Below, one piece after another: positions 8,687 through 18,172 of a DNA stretch of 64,000 nucleotides. Each line of letters starts with the position of its first letter. The first letter of the stretch is position 1. The notes below the pieces were generated by a model, which saw only the letters and a list, made by a program, of their open reading frames with translations, had not been told where the DNA came from and did no database searches. The position numbers were made by a program, and so were the translations under genes. The stretch lies in NCBI GenBank assembly GCA_965222005.1, contig OZ244935.1:248001-312000 (forward strand), read 5' to 3'. This DNA comes from CBDCTM01 sp965222005. GTDB taxonomy: Bacteria; Bacteroidota; Bacteroidia; Chitinophagales; Saprospiraceae.

Positions 8687-8799
8687 AGGCCGGAAAAGAC
8701 TTTTGTAGCAAGCATCCGACATAAAGGCAACTGTTATTTTTTCTATCCATACTATTCTATTAATTTGGTTCCAGGTGAATTTTTGTTCCATCAAAATGG

Positions 8800-10254
8800 A
8801 TGAATCGTATGAAATGCCTTCCACTCCTCCTCTTTTTCCTTGCCGGTGTTCAATCCCATGCCCAGCTATTCACCAATGCCAGCAAGCAGTTGCCCAACGG
8901 CGGGGCGCAGAGCCAAAGTATGGATGTACGTGCTGCTGATATCGACCAGGATGGTGACCTGGACATTATCCTGGCCAACGAATTTCAAGGCAACGTCCTT
9001 TTGCTCAACGATGGCTTGGCCAATTTCAGCGATGGCACTATCAACAATCTGCCTCAGCTAATTAATGACAGCGAAGATGTAGCTGTTGCCGACTTTGACG
9101 GCGATGGCCAGCTCGACCTGGTATTTTGCAGTGAGGATGACATTACGCTGGGCGAAATGAATGTGCATGAGTATTACCTGGGCAATGGTGGTGGTCAGTT
9201 TTCAGCCGCACCTTTTCAACTGCCCGACTCCGAGGCTAATGCCGTAATCGTGGGCGATATTAACCAAGACGGCTCACCGGATTTGCTCTTTGGAAATGAT
9301 GGCCCCACCGGTTTGTTGCTCAATAATGGAAACGGCACATTTACAGAATCCGCCGACCGAATTCCGCAGCTCAATCGCACTACGCAAGACCTTGCGCTTG
9401 GGGATGTGGATGCCGACGGAGATATGGATTTGATGGAGGGCAACGAAAACGGCAACGTGCTTTTCATCAATGATGGTAATGGATTTTACAGCGACGAAAG
9501 CACCCAACGCCTGCCACAGGGGTTAAATATAGAAACTCGCAAAATTACTTTCGGTGATGTGGATGGAGATGAAGATTTGGATATTTTCCTGTCAAATGTA
9601 GCTTTTATTCCCGGCCGCAATCGGCAGAATCGCTTACTGATCAACGATGGCTCGGGCTTTTTTACTGATGAAACTGCCAACCAACTCCCCGTGGATAATG
9701 ATCATACTATCGACGCTATTTTTGAAGACCTCGACCTGGATGGTGATCCGGATTTGGTAGTAGCCAATGTATTTGGAGGGCCGATAAAAATTTATCAAAA
9801 TGACGGCAGTGGCCAGTTTGCCGATGCCACTACTGAAGTGCTGGGGCAAAATTATTTCCGAGATGCGCTGGGTGTAATTGCTGCCGATTTGAATGGAGAT
9901 GGGTGGCGGGACCTCTACATTTGTGATCGCAATACACCTCAAAATACCCGAAAGGATTTGTTGCTACTCCGCAACATACCTACTGTTGTAAATACCCCAG
10001 CCCACGTTGATCAGGGCATTAACATATTTCCGAACCCTGCCAGAAGAGAGCTAATTATTGAAATAAAACACGCTAAGAAAGCTATTGAACGGGTGGAGTT
10101 GCTCAACCAGCAGGGGCATCTGGTCGCTCAGTTGAAAACTACCCAGCTGACACCTCATAAATATCGCTGCGAACTAGATCGGGGGAAATTCACGCCAGCT
10201 GTTTATTTGTTGCGCATCAACGAACAGCTGTATAAAATAGCCATTATTGAATAA
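8800..10254 (+). CDS. FG-GAP/VCBS repeat protein with T9SS type A sorting domain
   Basis: A secreted protein of 484 residues. The signal peptide is MKCLPLLLFFLAGVQSHAQ (ATG 8800 or 8809). Seven calcium-binding-type repeats follow, with motifs such as DIDQDGDLDI, DFDGDGQLDL, DINQDGSPDLLF, DVDADGDMDL, DVDGDEDLDI, DLDLDGDPDL and DLNGDGWRDL, the pattern of an FG-GAP beta-propeller. The last roughly 80 residues, from INIFPNPARRELIIEI to YLLRINEQLYKIAIIE, are a T9SS type A sorting domain, so the product should be exported across the outer membrane and attached or released. The ligand is unknown. Confidence 0.92.
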   Translation: MNRMKCLPLLLFFLAGVQSHAQLFTNASKQLPNGGAQSQSMDVRAADIDQDGDLDIILANEFQGNVLLLNDGLANFSDGTINNLPQLINDSEDVAVADFDGDGQLDLVFCSEDDITLGEMNVHEYYLGNGGGQFSAAPFQLPDSEANAVIVGDINQDGSPDLLFGNDGPTGLLLNNGNGTFTESADRIPQLNRTTQDLALGDVDADGDMDLMEGNENGNVLFINDGNGFYSDESTQRLPQGLNIETRKITFGDVDGDEDLDIFLSNVAFIPGRNRQNRLLINDGSGFFTDETANQLPVDNDHTIDAIFEDLDLDGDPDLVVANVFGGPIKIYQNDGSGQFADATTEVLGQNYFRDALGVIAADLNGDGWRDLYICDRNTPQNTRKDLLLLRNIPTVVNTPAHVDQGINIFPNPARRELIIEIKHAKKAIERVELLNQQGHLVAQLKTTQLTPHKYRCELDRGKFTPAVYLLRINEQLYKIAIIE

Positions 10255-10325
10255 ACTGTCATTAAAACCACCACTATTTTGCAAAGTTGGTGAAAAACTG
10301 ATGATGCAACTACATATAAGCCTCG

Positions 10326-12923
10326 TCATCTAATGAGCGTCACATCTCCTTTCTTTAGCACGGTACGGTCATTAATTAAGGTAGCCTCTACCAAATATAT
10401 ATACGTATCGCTGGGAGCCTGCTCTCCTTTGAAGTGTCCATCCCAGCCGGATTCCCGGTCATTGGGATAGAAATTAAACTTCTCAAACACCAATGCTCCC
10501 CAGCGATTGAATACTGCGCAGCGCTTGATTTCCTTTACTTTCTCACTACCTAATATTACAAAGCGGTCATTGGTGCCATCAGCGTTTGGGGTAAACACAT
10601 TGGGGATGTAGAGAAATGCGTCAGGCGGGCACGGACTTAGTAAAACACTGGCTTCCGCAGTACAGCCGTGTTCATCCGTCACAACTACCGAAACGCTCAT
10701 CTCGCCTTGTGGTATGAGCACATATTTTTCATCTGTCGATACTACTTCCGAATCGATCAGCCACTCCACTTCCTGTATATCGGAATTTGATTGCCAATTG
10801 AGCTCGACCTCTACACCTGACAAATAGTTGATGGCTTCTCCCAAGCTCACTTCGGGCAGCATATAAAATACCACAGCCTGGCCAGGCGCTACGGATAAAC
10901 AATTGTCTGACAAATCTACATTACCGTTTATTTCGTTGCCTACTACCCTCGATATATAATATACAACTCCATAATCCATCAATTGCTCATCGAAAGTAAA
11001 GGTAGCCGTTGAACTTTGGGCAATGATTTCTCCGGGCTCTGCCGTCGGGCTGGTGTGTAAGATATAAGTTGCGACATCATCTTCATCGAGTACTGTATCG
11101 GTATTGGCTACAGCAAGCACCTCCTCCCCTTCGCAGGCTTCCAAAAGAGAAGAGCTCATCGATCCTGCATTTGACAGGCAAGGTATCAGACAGCTATGTG
11201 TACCGTCGATGGTCAGCAGCTGACTGCAGCTGTCGCTATCAGTTAGTGTAAAGGAGAACGAGGAATCAGAAGCTATCGGGCCAAATACAAACAGGCTGTC
11301 CGTTAGTTCCATACCATCTATAAAGAAGGGTGGCAAGCCAGAGGTGATATAAAAACTGACGGTATAGCTAGTATGGCTAGCATCGCAGATTTTACTTATC
11401 GGGCCAATCTCCAGAGGAATCGGTTCTCTTTTTACCACTTCAAATATAAGCTGGGTGATGCAACCGTTTATATCAAAAGTATCGATTGAGTAGGTGTTCT
11501 CCTCACAATATTCGACAGCCCGAAAATCAAAGCATTCATCCTCACAAAGTGTAATAATCCCCAAGTCTATATTTTCCACTTCCAAAAATTCAACATCAAA
11601 AATTGCCTGGGTCAGGCAACCATGATTATCTGTTGTATCCACTGAGTAAGTCCCCGGGCTGCAAAAAGTTTGTCCATTTACAATCATACATTCCCCCTCA
11701 CAAACCATAAAAGTTCCCAAATCAATAGGCTCCACATTATATTCATTAATGATAATCTCGTAATCCGTACATTCATCTACAAAATAATGAATACCTCCAC
11801 AGAATACGCCCCAGGGTAAACTCACACATTCTCCAGGGCATACGGTATATTGATAGGTAAAAAACTCTTTCGGCTGTACAATGATCTCCTGCACTTGAAA
11901 CCCGCATTCTTTAGGACACCATTCTGTAGTACTTGCACAATATATCTCACCACAAAATTCCGCACATTCCGGCTCGCAAATAATAATTGGCGGCAGGTAC
12001 TCTATATCATAAATTACCATTACAAACATAGCCCCAGAGAATATGCAGCCTCCCGTATCACAATACACATCTCTTGGTAAGGTATCGGGCTGACTGTTTC
12101 CAAAAGTTACATAAATCCAACCATCAATCGTATCGTTTGGAATTACCGTAATTTCTGGAACGTTGACGCTATCGGATGTAAACACCCAACCATCAGGTAT
12201 ATGCCATTGCCAACCCAAAGTACTATCGGCCATACTATTGCCCGGCGGTACAGGACAGCCATCTCCCGGATCTACCAACTCACAATCGGGAAAGGTGAGC
12301 GAATAAGAAACTTCTTCGAAAAGGCACACTTCGGCGGGGCCGTCAATCCCTCCTCCACTTCCACTATACGTTGGCGGGCGGGTACCGATACCATCAATCA
12401 CTTTGATCTGATAACGGCAAGTGGCAGCATCAATGCCATCCAACATCAGATAGTAGGTGCTATCATACACCAATCCATTGATAGTCAGCGTATCCGTATT
12501 GCCAGCTAGCAGGCTGTAACAATTGCCATGCACCTGAAAATCCCGGCAACTGTCAGCACTAAACACAGCCAGTTCGAGCCCCGACCCCATTGTGCAATCA
12601 TCTACTTCTACCACCAGACGTATTACGGTATCGCAGGTATGAAAGCGCAGCCATTGGTTGTTTTCGACGGTACAGGGACTTGCAGTTGCCAGATTGTCAG
12701 GTATATCGGCAGTGGCTGTATCGTTGCGGGAGCAATAGCCATCGAGGTACCAGCCACAAAGCAGTGGCGCTGAATGGCAAGAGTCGCCCGGTGCGGTTGG
12801 GACGTTGAGCTGTACGGTATCCATCGGCAGACTATTGCCCCACATGGCCATCGGAATGATTAGCCAAACCGATGTTGCCAGGAAAAATTGGAACGTAATG
12901 GAAAGGGTCTTGGCGAATTTCAT
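10326..12923 (-). CDS. Large secreted protein with gliding-motility-associated (T9SS type B) C-terminus
   Basis: I chose ATG 12923 (MKFAKTLSITFQFFLATSVW) because it gives a proper signal peptide; an in-frame upstream start at 12965 would only add 14 residues. The protein is about 865 residues. The middle is Cys-rich, with repeated units of the type CEGECMIVNGQTFCSPGTYS. The last 95 residues (FLYIPNVFTPNADGTNDRF ... CAVFNRWGALVFE ... GDVTLIR) are the gliding-motility-associated C-terminal domain, a T9SS type B signal. Such proteins are surface-exposed and attached by sugar or lipid. The exact role is unknown. It is convergent with the FG-GAP gene. Confidence 0.9.
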   Translation of the reverse strand: MKFAKTLSITFQFFLATSVWLIIPMAMWGNSLPMDTVQLNVPTAPGDSCHSAPLLCGWYLDGYCSRNDTATADIPDNLATASPCTVENNQWLRFHTCDTVIRLVVEVDDCTMGSGLELAVFSADSCRDFQVHGNCYSLLAGNTDTLTINGLVYDSTYYLMLDGIDAATCRYQIKVIDGIGTRPPTYSGSGGGIDGPAEVCLFEEVSYSLTFPDCELVDPGDGCPVPPGNSMADSTLGWQWHIPDGWVFTSDSVNVPEITVIPNDTIDGWIYVTFGNSQPDTLPRDVYCDTGGCIFSGAMFVMVIYDIEYLPPIIICEPECAEFCGEIYCASTTEWCPKECGFQVQEIIVQPKEFFTYQYTVCPGECVSLPWGVFCGGIHYFVDECTDYEIIINEYNVEPIDLGTFMVCEGECMIVNGQTFCSPGTYSVDTTDNHGCLTQAIFDVEFLEVENIDLGIITLCEDECFDFRAVEYCEENTYSIDTFDINGCITQLIFEVVKREPIPLEIGPISKICDASHTSYTVSFYITSGLPPFFIDGMELTDSLFVFGPIASDSSFSFTLTDSDSCSQLLTIDGTHSCLIPCLSNAGSMSSSLLEACEGEEVLAVANTDTVLDEDDVATYILHTSPTAEPGEIIAQSSTATFTFDEQLMDYGVVYYISRVVGNEINGNVDLSDNCLSVAPGQAVVFYMLPEVSLGEAINYLSGVEVELNWQSNSDIQEVEWLIDSEVVSTDEKYVLIPQGEMSVSVVVTDEHGCTAEASVLLSPCPPDAFLYIPNVFTPNADGTNDRFVILGSEKVKEIKRCAVFNRWGALVFEKFNFYPNDRESGWDGHFKGEQAPSDTYIYLVEATLINDRTVLKKGDVTLIR

Positions 12924-12985
12924 TATAACTTGTTTTAGGTCTAATTTGACAAATTCACAGTGCAATCAACTTGCTATTTATTTTT

Positions 12986-15847
12986 TCAGATTCTAATCAT
13001 TTTTGCCCGGCCTATTGTTTTGCCATTTGCTTTCAATACCAGCAAATACATCCCGGAAGGCAGATGGCAGGGGCGTATTGCGAATGTACTTTGCGCGTGC
13101 CGTTCGTAAAATACTTCTCGCCCGTCCATCGAGTAAATCATCACCTCTATATTTTTTTGCATCTCTGATCCCAATGCTATCGTCACCTCATCGCGAGATG
13201 GATTGGGGTAGATGCTTAGTTGACCAATTAGCTCCGGTATAGTCTGAACCTGCGTCAGCATGGTGACATAATTTTCTTTGATCTTATGAAAGTAGCGATT
13301 GGTTAGTACAGGGCTATTGTAATCGAAATAAATGTCAGCACTATTGAAAATAAAACGGCCACCTGGGTTTCCGGGGGTTTGCGGTATCCGATAGCTCACA
13401 AAACCGTGCGACGCCAGCTCATTGCTGCTGCTATCGGGCAATTGAATATCATCAAACGTAAATTCAAGTACGCGTTCATTGTACAAGCTGAAAGTGTAGG
13501 GATGACTCGCTGCTCCCAGCTGTACCGCTTCAACCATCAATAAACTCGACAAGGTATCGCGAATCACTACCCTGAATGCCGTATCATTGCCCGTATTCTG
13601 AAAGTGTATCAAATATTCAATATCAGTATCTGGCTCTATCCACTGCTCTGCTCCAAAGCCGGTTGGAAATGCAGCCTTGACGTTGGGGTCATAGCTGCCG
13701 ATATTTTCCCGGCAGTCGATATCTACAAAAGGATCTTCATCATCCATTGGCCGTTGATATACAAAGCCTGTACTGATGGGTGGCCCACCGCAACCTTCTA
13801 TCACTGCTATCGGATGGCTTTGCCCCGGATATCCCGACACCTGTGCTACTTCCATTCGCAACGTTCGCCCCTGAGGGTATTCCACAAACACAGAGTCTTC
13901 CATCCCCGGCAGGGTGATCGTTCCCTGCCTGAGCATAATCTGATCCTCGATGATCACAAAAGCTGAAGGCACCGTCATCTGCTCATCACTAAAATTGCGT
14001 ACCGTAAAAACTACCGAATCGCCGGCACACACCGCATCTATCTCCAGGCCCGATCCATCCCAAAGAGAATCCACCGGGCTACATATCGAATCGGGATATA
14101 TGTGGGCAGTCACACAATGAGCTTGGCCTAATACTGTGCTATCACAATCCAGATAGGTATGCAACTTTATCTCTCCACAATCGAAGGGAGCCTGATCCGG
14201 CAGCTCAAAGCGATATAGGTGGGCACCGAGATCTGTATAAACCGCAGAAGCACTATCGAGTTGTAACCATTGATCCAGTTCAATTTCCACAAACACTTCG
14301 CGTGCTGTATCAGGGCCGGCATTGCAATAGCTAAGCGTATAGGTATTGGGGAAGCACCGCCGCAAAAGGGGCGTGCCCACACTCACTTGCATCTGCGGAC
14401 AGTGAATGGCAGCTTTGATACCAAAATCTGCTGTCAGCGTATCATACGCCTGGCTAAAGCTAACGGAGAGGCTGTCAGTACATAGCATCCAATAATCATT
14501 GGGAGCAACGACCTGGATGATGTAAGTACCCGTATCGAGATCAAAAGCATACTGACCGGCAGAGTCGGTAGTAGTGTAGAAAGTACGGCTACCTTCTGCC
14601 TTTAACACCCAGCCGGACACGCCCTGCTCGCCGGGATCGCGCTGGCAGTCCATATCCTCGTCAAAATATAGCTGTCCCGAAAGCTTGTTGCTAAAGGTTT
14701 GACCCAGGCTGTCGGCCAGCAGGAGGTAGGCATCACTGTCACCTGCACCAAAACTGCGCGTAGAGCCCAACAAAACCAACTGGTGGCTGGCATTTTCCAA
14801 CAGCGCCTGCCCTTCATCCACCTCCACACCTCCAAAAAGCTTCTGCCACTGTATGTCGCCATTGGCCGCCAAACGCCATACAGCGAGGTCGTTGTCCTGG
14901 CTGGTCGGGCTGTTTTCCAATCCAATTATCAGCACCTCACCATTGGCAGTACCTGCCACGTCCAATCCTTCCTGCCGCCCGGTGCGGGGATACTCCTGCA
15001 GCCAAATCTGGTTGCCCGATTGGTCGGTGCGGAGGCCCAGCAAATTAGCCTCCGACACGCCCGACTGTACCGCCCGCCCCACCACCGCCCAGTCACCACC
15101 TGGCAGCGGGCTGAGCCCAAAGCCGCTCTCCGCTGTAGCTGCCTCGCCAAAGCTGCGATCCCAAAGTAAGTTTCCGTCCTCGTCGGCAGAGAGCAGCAAA
15201 AGATCGAGGTCCTGCACAGAAGAGGCCGCAACGAAACCCACCGCCATGATTTCATTGGCCGTATTGAGCCGAACATCGTACAGGCTGCTCAACTCGCCAG
15301 GCAGATAGGCCTGCTCCCAAATCAGAGAGCCCCCGGCACCCGCCTGTAGGAGATAAGCCTGCGATTGGGCCGCTCCGAGATACGCGCCGGCCACTACGAG
15401 CCGGCCATCGGGGTACTGGAACAGGGCACGGCCTTCGGTGCTGTCGCGGCTTTGGAATATCCATAGTGTGTTGCCTTGTTGGTCGGTTTTACGTAGTTCG
15501 ATGTAAGTTTCACCATTGCCGCCATTGGTACTAAGCAACACATAGCCGCCGTCAGGCGTGACAACAGCGCCCCTGCCAAATTCATTGGTGTTGGGGCTTC
15601 CAAAGCTTTGCTGCCAGTCGGTTTGGCCGTTTACATCCACCTTTACCGCATATAGATCAAACTGGCCGTTGCGCTCGGCCGTTCCGGATAGCAGATAGCC
15701 TCCATCGGGTGTAGCGGCTATGGCGTGTCCCGACTCGAGTGCGGCTGTTCCGTAGGTGCGCTCCCAGCCCTGGGCATTTAGTTGGCACACAGTAAAAGGG
15801 AGCAGCCACAGCAGTAGGAAGAAATAAAAGGTCTTTGAAAGGTTCAT
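12986..15847 (-). CDS. Secreted protein with propeller-like repeats, DUF11-like domain and T9SS type A domain
   Basis: A 953-residue protein. Signal peptide MNLSKTFYFFLLLWLLPFTV ends near QLNAQ. Residues about 30-390 hold repeats of the type AIAATPDGGYLLSGTAERNG, typical of propeller-like export proteins. About 395-480 contain a carboxypeptidase-regulatory-like segment (GQLYFDEDMDCQRDPGEQGV). About 690-870 contain the conserved bacterial repeat domain with SYDPNVKAAFPTG, YLIHFQNTGNDTA and IYFDYNSPVLTN. The end is a type A sorting domain (LSIYPNPSRDEVTIAL). It lies head-to-tail with the preceding type B gene, 62 bases apart, so the two may be co-transcribed. Confidence 0.9.
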   Translation of the reverse strand: MNLSKTFYFFLLLWLLPFTVCQLNAQGWERTYGTAALESGHAIAATPDGGYLLSGTAERNGQFDLYAVKVDVNGQTDWQQSFGSPNTNEFGRGAVVTPDGGYVLLSTNGGNGETYIELRKTDQQGNTLWIFQSRDSTEGRALFQYPDGRLVVAGAYLGAAQSQAYLLQAGAGGSLIWEQAYLPGELSSLYDVRLNTANEIMAVGFVAASSVQDLDLLLLSADEDGNLLWDRSFGEAATAESGFGLSPLPGGDWAVVGRAVQSGVSEANLLGLRTDQSGNQIWLQEYPRTGRQEGLDVAGTANGEVLIIGLENSPTSQDNDLAVWRLAANGDIQWQKLFGGVEVDEGQALLENASHQLVLLGSTRSFGAGDSDAYLLLADSLGQTFSNKLSGQLYFDEDMDCQRDPGEQGVSGWVLKAEGSRTFYTTTDSAGQYAFDLDTGTYIIQVVAPNDYWMLCTDSLSVSFSQAYDTLTADFGIKAAIHCPQMQVSVGTPLLRRCFPNTYTLSYCNAGPDTAREVFVEIELDQWLQLDSASAVYTDLGAHLYRFELPDQAPFDCGEIKLHTYLDCDSTVLGQAHCVTAHIYPDSICSPVDSLWDGSGLEIDAVCAGDSVVFTVRNFSDEQMTVPSAFVIIEDQIMLRQGTITLPGMEDSVFVEYPQGRTLRMEVAQVSGYPGQSHPIAVIEGCGGPPISTGFVYQRPMDDEDPFVDIDCRENIGSYDPNVKAAFPTGFGAEQWIEPDTDIEYLIHFQNTGNDTAFRVVIRDTLSSLLMVEAVQLGAASHPYTFSLYNERVLEFTFDDIQLPDSSSNELASHGFVSYRIPQTPGNPGGRFIFNSADIYFDYNSPVLTNRYFHKIKENYVTMLTQVQTIPELIGQLSIYPNPSRDEVTIALGSEMQKNIEVMIYSMDGREVFYERHAQSTFAIRPCHLPSGMYLLVLKANGKTIGRAKMIRI

Positions 15848-15994
15848 GCGTTGTGGCGATTTGATATAAAGCTCTGGTTTCTATTATTCTTTTTCAAAAA
15901 CAATTAAATTTGAAAATCGAAATTATCAAATCATATTTTTATTAGAACTACCTCACTATCAATATCTTATAATATATAATAATCGAAAAAAAAG

Positions 15995-17407
15995 GTGAAA
16001 AATATAAAAAATAACAAATTGATTTCAGTGCTACAAAGGTTTGCCGGGGCAGAATGGCGCCAGTTTGCCAAATTTGTCCGCTCTCCGCTCCACAATCAGC
16101 ATAAAGAAGTGCTGCGCCTGTTTGGCTATTTGCGCAAGGCTATTTCGGGCTCTTCCTCCAAAGCACTGCAAGCTCAAAAAGTGTTTGAGCATCTCTATCC
16201 CGGAGAGGCATTCGAAGCTCAAAAGCTCAACCACCTCTACTCCTACTTGCTGAAAGTGACCGAGGCTTTTTTAGCCTGGCGCCAATGGCAGAGCAATCCG
16301 CTCCCTCCTGCGCTGGCACTGATGCAGGCTTATCAGCAGCATCAATTGTCCAAAGCTTTTTACAAAACCCATGAGCGAGTTCATCAACTGCTGTTGCAAA
16401 GCACTACCCGCGACACCGATTTTTTCAGACATAGTTACCAGTTGCAATACTTCCAATATCAGCAAGCCAAGACGGAGGATCGCACGCGCGATTTTCCACT
16501 CCAACAGCTTTCGGATGCGCATGATGTGGCCTACATCAGCGAAAAGCTGCGCAATGCCTGCATTTTGCTGAGCCATCAGGCGGTGATGAAGAAGTCATAT
16601 GATATGGGCCTTTTGGATGCGGTGCTGGAAGAAATCGACCGCAAAAATTATCAGTCGGTACCAGCCATTCGCATTTATTATCACGCGTACCTGGCGTTGA
16701 GCAATACAGAAATCTCGGCTGCTTTTGAAGCTTTGAAACTGGATTTACAACAGCACTATAGCCTTTTCAAGCAGGCTGACCTGCGCGATATTTATATGAT
16801 CGGCATCAATTTTTGTATCCGTCGCATCAATATGGATGACCGGCATTATTTGAGGGAAGTTTTTGATTTGTATCGTTCAGGATTAGAGGTCGGAGTTTTT
16901 CTGGAGAACGGCCAGCTTTCGCGCTGGACCTACAACAACATTATTATTGCGGCTCTTAAATTAAAGGAATTTGATTGGACCTATCGCTTTATTTTTAAAT
17001 ACAAAACCCGATTGCCGTTGGCACATCAGGAGAGTAGTTTCAGCTACAATCTGGCCCGGTATTACTTTGAAAAAGGGGATTTTGAGCAATCCATGCCGTT
17101 GCTTTTACAGATGGAGTACGACGATCTGTTGCACAATCTGGGCGCCAAGACCATGCTTGCCAAGATGTACTACCAGCTAGGTGAAGCGGAGGCACTCGAC
17201 AATCTGCTCAACAGTTTCGGCACCTACATTCGCCGGAAAAAGGGACTGGCTTATCACAAGGAGAATTATCTCAACATCATTGCACTGATGAGGAAGCTGC
17301 TTCATTTGAACCCTTATGACAGCACGGAAAAAGCCGCTTTGTTAAAGGAAGTGCAAGATACCCACCCGCTCACCGAGCGCCTCTGGCTGCTGGCACAGCT
17401 CGCCTGA
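15995..17407 (+). CDS. Hypothetical helical protein (470 aa)
   Basis: I do not recognise a named family. The start is GTG at 15995, since no earlier or nearby in-frame ATG fits. The sequence is almost wholly helical, rich in Leu, Gln, Lys and Tyr, with no signal peptide, no membrane segment and no Cys-based site, so it is probably cytoplasmic. The C-terminal half shows helix pairs such as YNLARYYFEKGDFEQSMPLL and TMLAKMYYQLGEAEALDNLL, spaced like TPR repeats. It is divergent from the 12986-15847 gene across an AT-rich 150-base region. Function unknown. Confidence 0.8.
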   Translation: MKNIKNNKLISVLQRFAGAEWRQFAKFVRSPLHNQHKEVLRLFGYLRKAISGSSSKALQAQKVFEHLYPGEAFEAQKLNHLYSYLLKVTEAFLAWRQWQSNPLPPALALMQAYQQHQLSKAFYKTHERVHQLLLQSTTRDTDFFRHSYQLQYFQYQQAKTEDRTRDFPLQQLSDAHDVAYISEKLRNACILLSHQAVMKKSYDMGLLDAVLEEIDRKNYQSVPAIRIYYHAYLALSNTEISAAFEALKLDLQQHYSLFKQADLRDIYMIGINFCIRRINMDDRHYLREVFDLYRSGLEVGVFLENGQLSRWTYNNIIIAALKLKEFDWTYRFIFKYKTRLPLAHQESSFSYNLARYYFEKGDFEQSMPLLLQMEYDDLLHNLGAKTMLAKMYYQLGEAEALDNLLNSFGTYIRRKKGLAYHKENYLNIIALMRKLLHLNPYDSTEKAALLKEVQDTHPLTERLWLLAQLA

Positions 17408-17412
17408 TGAAG

Positions 17413-17874
17413 TTACCACCTTTTGTACTGTTCGATGAGGCTATCGCAGGCCTGGTCGAGGAGCTGGAACACATGCTCAAAGCCATCATCGCCGCCATAG
17501 TAAGGGTCGGGCACGTTCGAGTTGCCATCCGGTTCCACAAAGTTGAGGATCATATGTACTTTGCCAGCCTCAGCGGGTGAGGCAGCCTGCCTGCAAATGT
17601 GTTGATAATTGGAGCTATCCATAGCTAGTATAAGGTCGAAGTTGGCTAGGTCGGCAGCTCTGAACTGGCGGGCGCGCTGCTGCCGGATATCGATGCCATG
17701 TGCTTGAGCTACTTCTATGGAGCGGGGGTCGGGCGAATCACCGACATGCCATGAGCCGGTACCTGCCGAATCCACCTCCCAGTCGAGCCCACGTGCTTTG
17801 ATCTTATAGCGCAGGATACCTTCTGCAAGTGGGGAGCGGCATATATTACCTAGGCAAACCATAAGTATTTTCAT
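17413..17874 (-). CDS. Low-molecular-weight protein-tyrosine phosphatase
   Basis: 153 residues. The P-loop CLGNICRS (Cys7 to Arg13) fits CX5R and the general acid lies in VPDPYYGG (about residue 121), both diagnostic of the LMW-PTP family. Bacterial members remove phosphate from Tyr residues, often in polysaccharide export or stress regulation. No kinase partner or capsule gene is near. It is convergent with the 470-residue gene, whose stop lies 6 bases away. Its relation to arsenate reductases of the same fold is excluded by the tyrosine phosphatase DPYY motif, though substrate is unknown. Confidence 0.95.
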   Translation of the reverse strand: MKILMVCLGNICRSPLAEGILRYKIKARGLDWEVDSAGTGSWHVGDSPDPRSIEVAQAHGIDIRQQRARQFRAADLANFDLILAMDSSNYQHICRQAASPAEAGKVHMILNFVEPDGNSNVPDPYYGGDDGFEHVFQLLDQACDSLIEQYKRW

Positions 17875-18172
17875 AAGAATGTGCTTGTTTATGGCGGTTG
17901 GGTTATTAACCGAACCTTTCTTGACCCTTCATTCCAAAAATTATTAGCACTCCGTTTGCCAGGTTTTAGTGTTCACTATAAGTTCGTAAAGTATTAATAC
18001 ACGGCACATAACTTATTGACAAAGGATGCCCACAATTTTGTTCCTTTCAATTAATCGAGGCTCTTGGAGATATCTGCGGTTCTCTTCACGCTCCTCAAAT
18101 GTAGCGAATGTCCTCCTTCTCATGATTATTTTTGATAACATTTTTCCCTGCAAATAAATTATATTTACCTAC
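17875..18172. other. Intergenic region between the phosphatase gene and mtnA
   Basis: About 298 bases. A short inverted repeat (GGTTGGGTTATTAACCGAACC) lies near 17900. A 36-codon frame on the minus strand (start near 18122) looks protein-like but has no support. I looked for a SAM-type riboswitch ahead of mtnA and saw nothing convincing. Confidence 0.4.

Noticed and set aside
14602..15308. Several open frames of 100-150 codons on both strands within the 12986-15847 gene
   Set aside because: GC-rich stretch with few stops; only the minus-strand T9SS protein has signal peptide, repeats and a sorting domain.
18011..18124. 36-codon minus-strand ORF (MRRRTFATFEEREENRRY...)
   Set aside because: Protein-like composition but too short, with no promoter, family match or conservation evidence.
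17875..18172. SAM-type riboswitch ahead of mtnA
   Set aside because: No SAM-I, SAM-II or related core could be drawn from the sequence; only a small inverted repeat is present.
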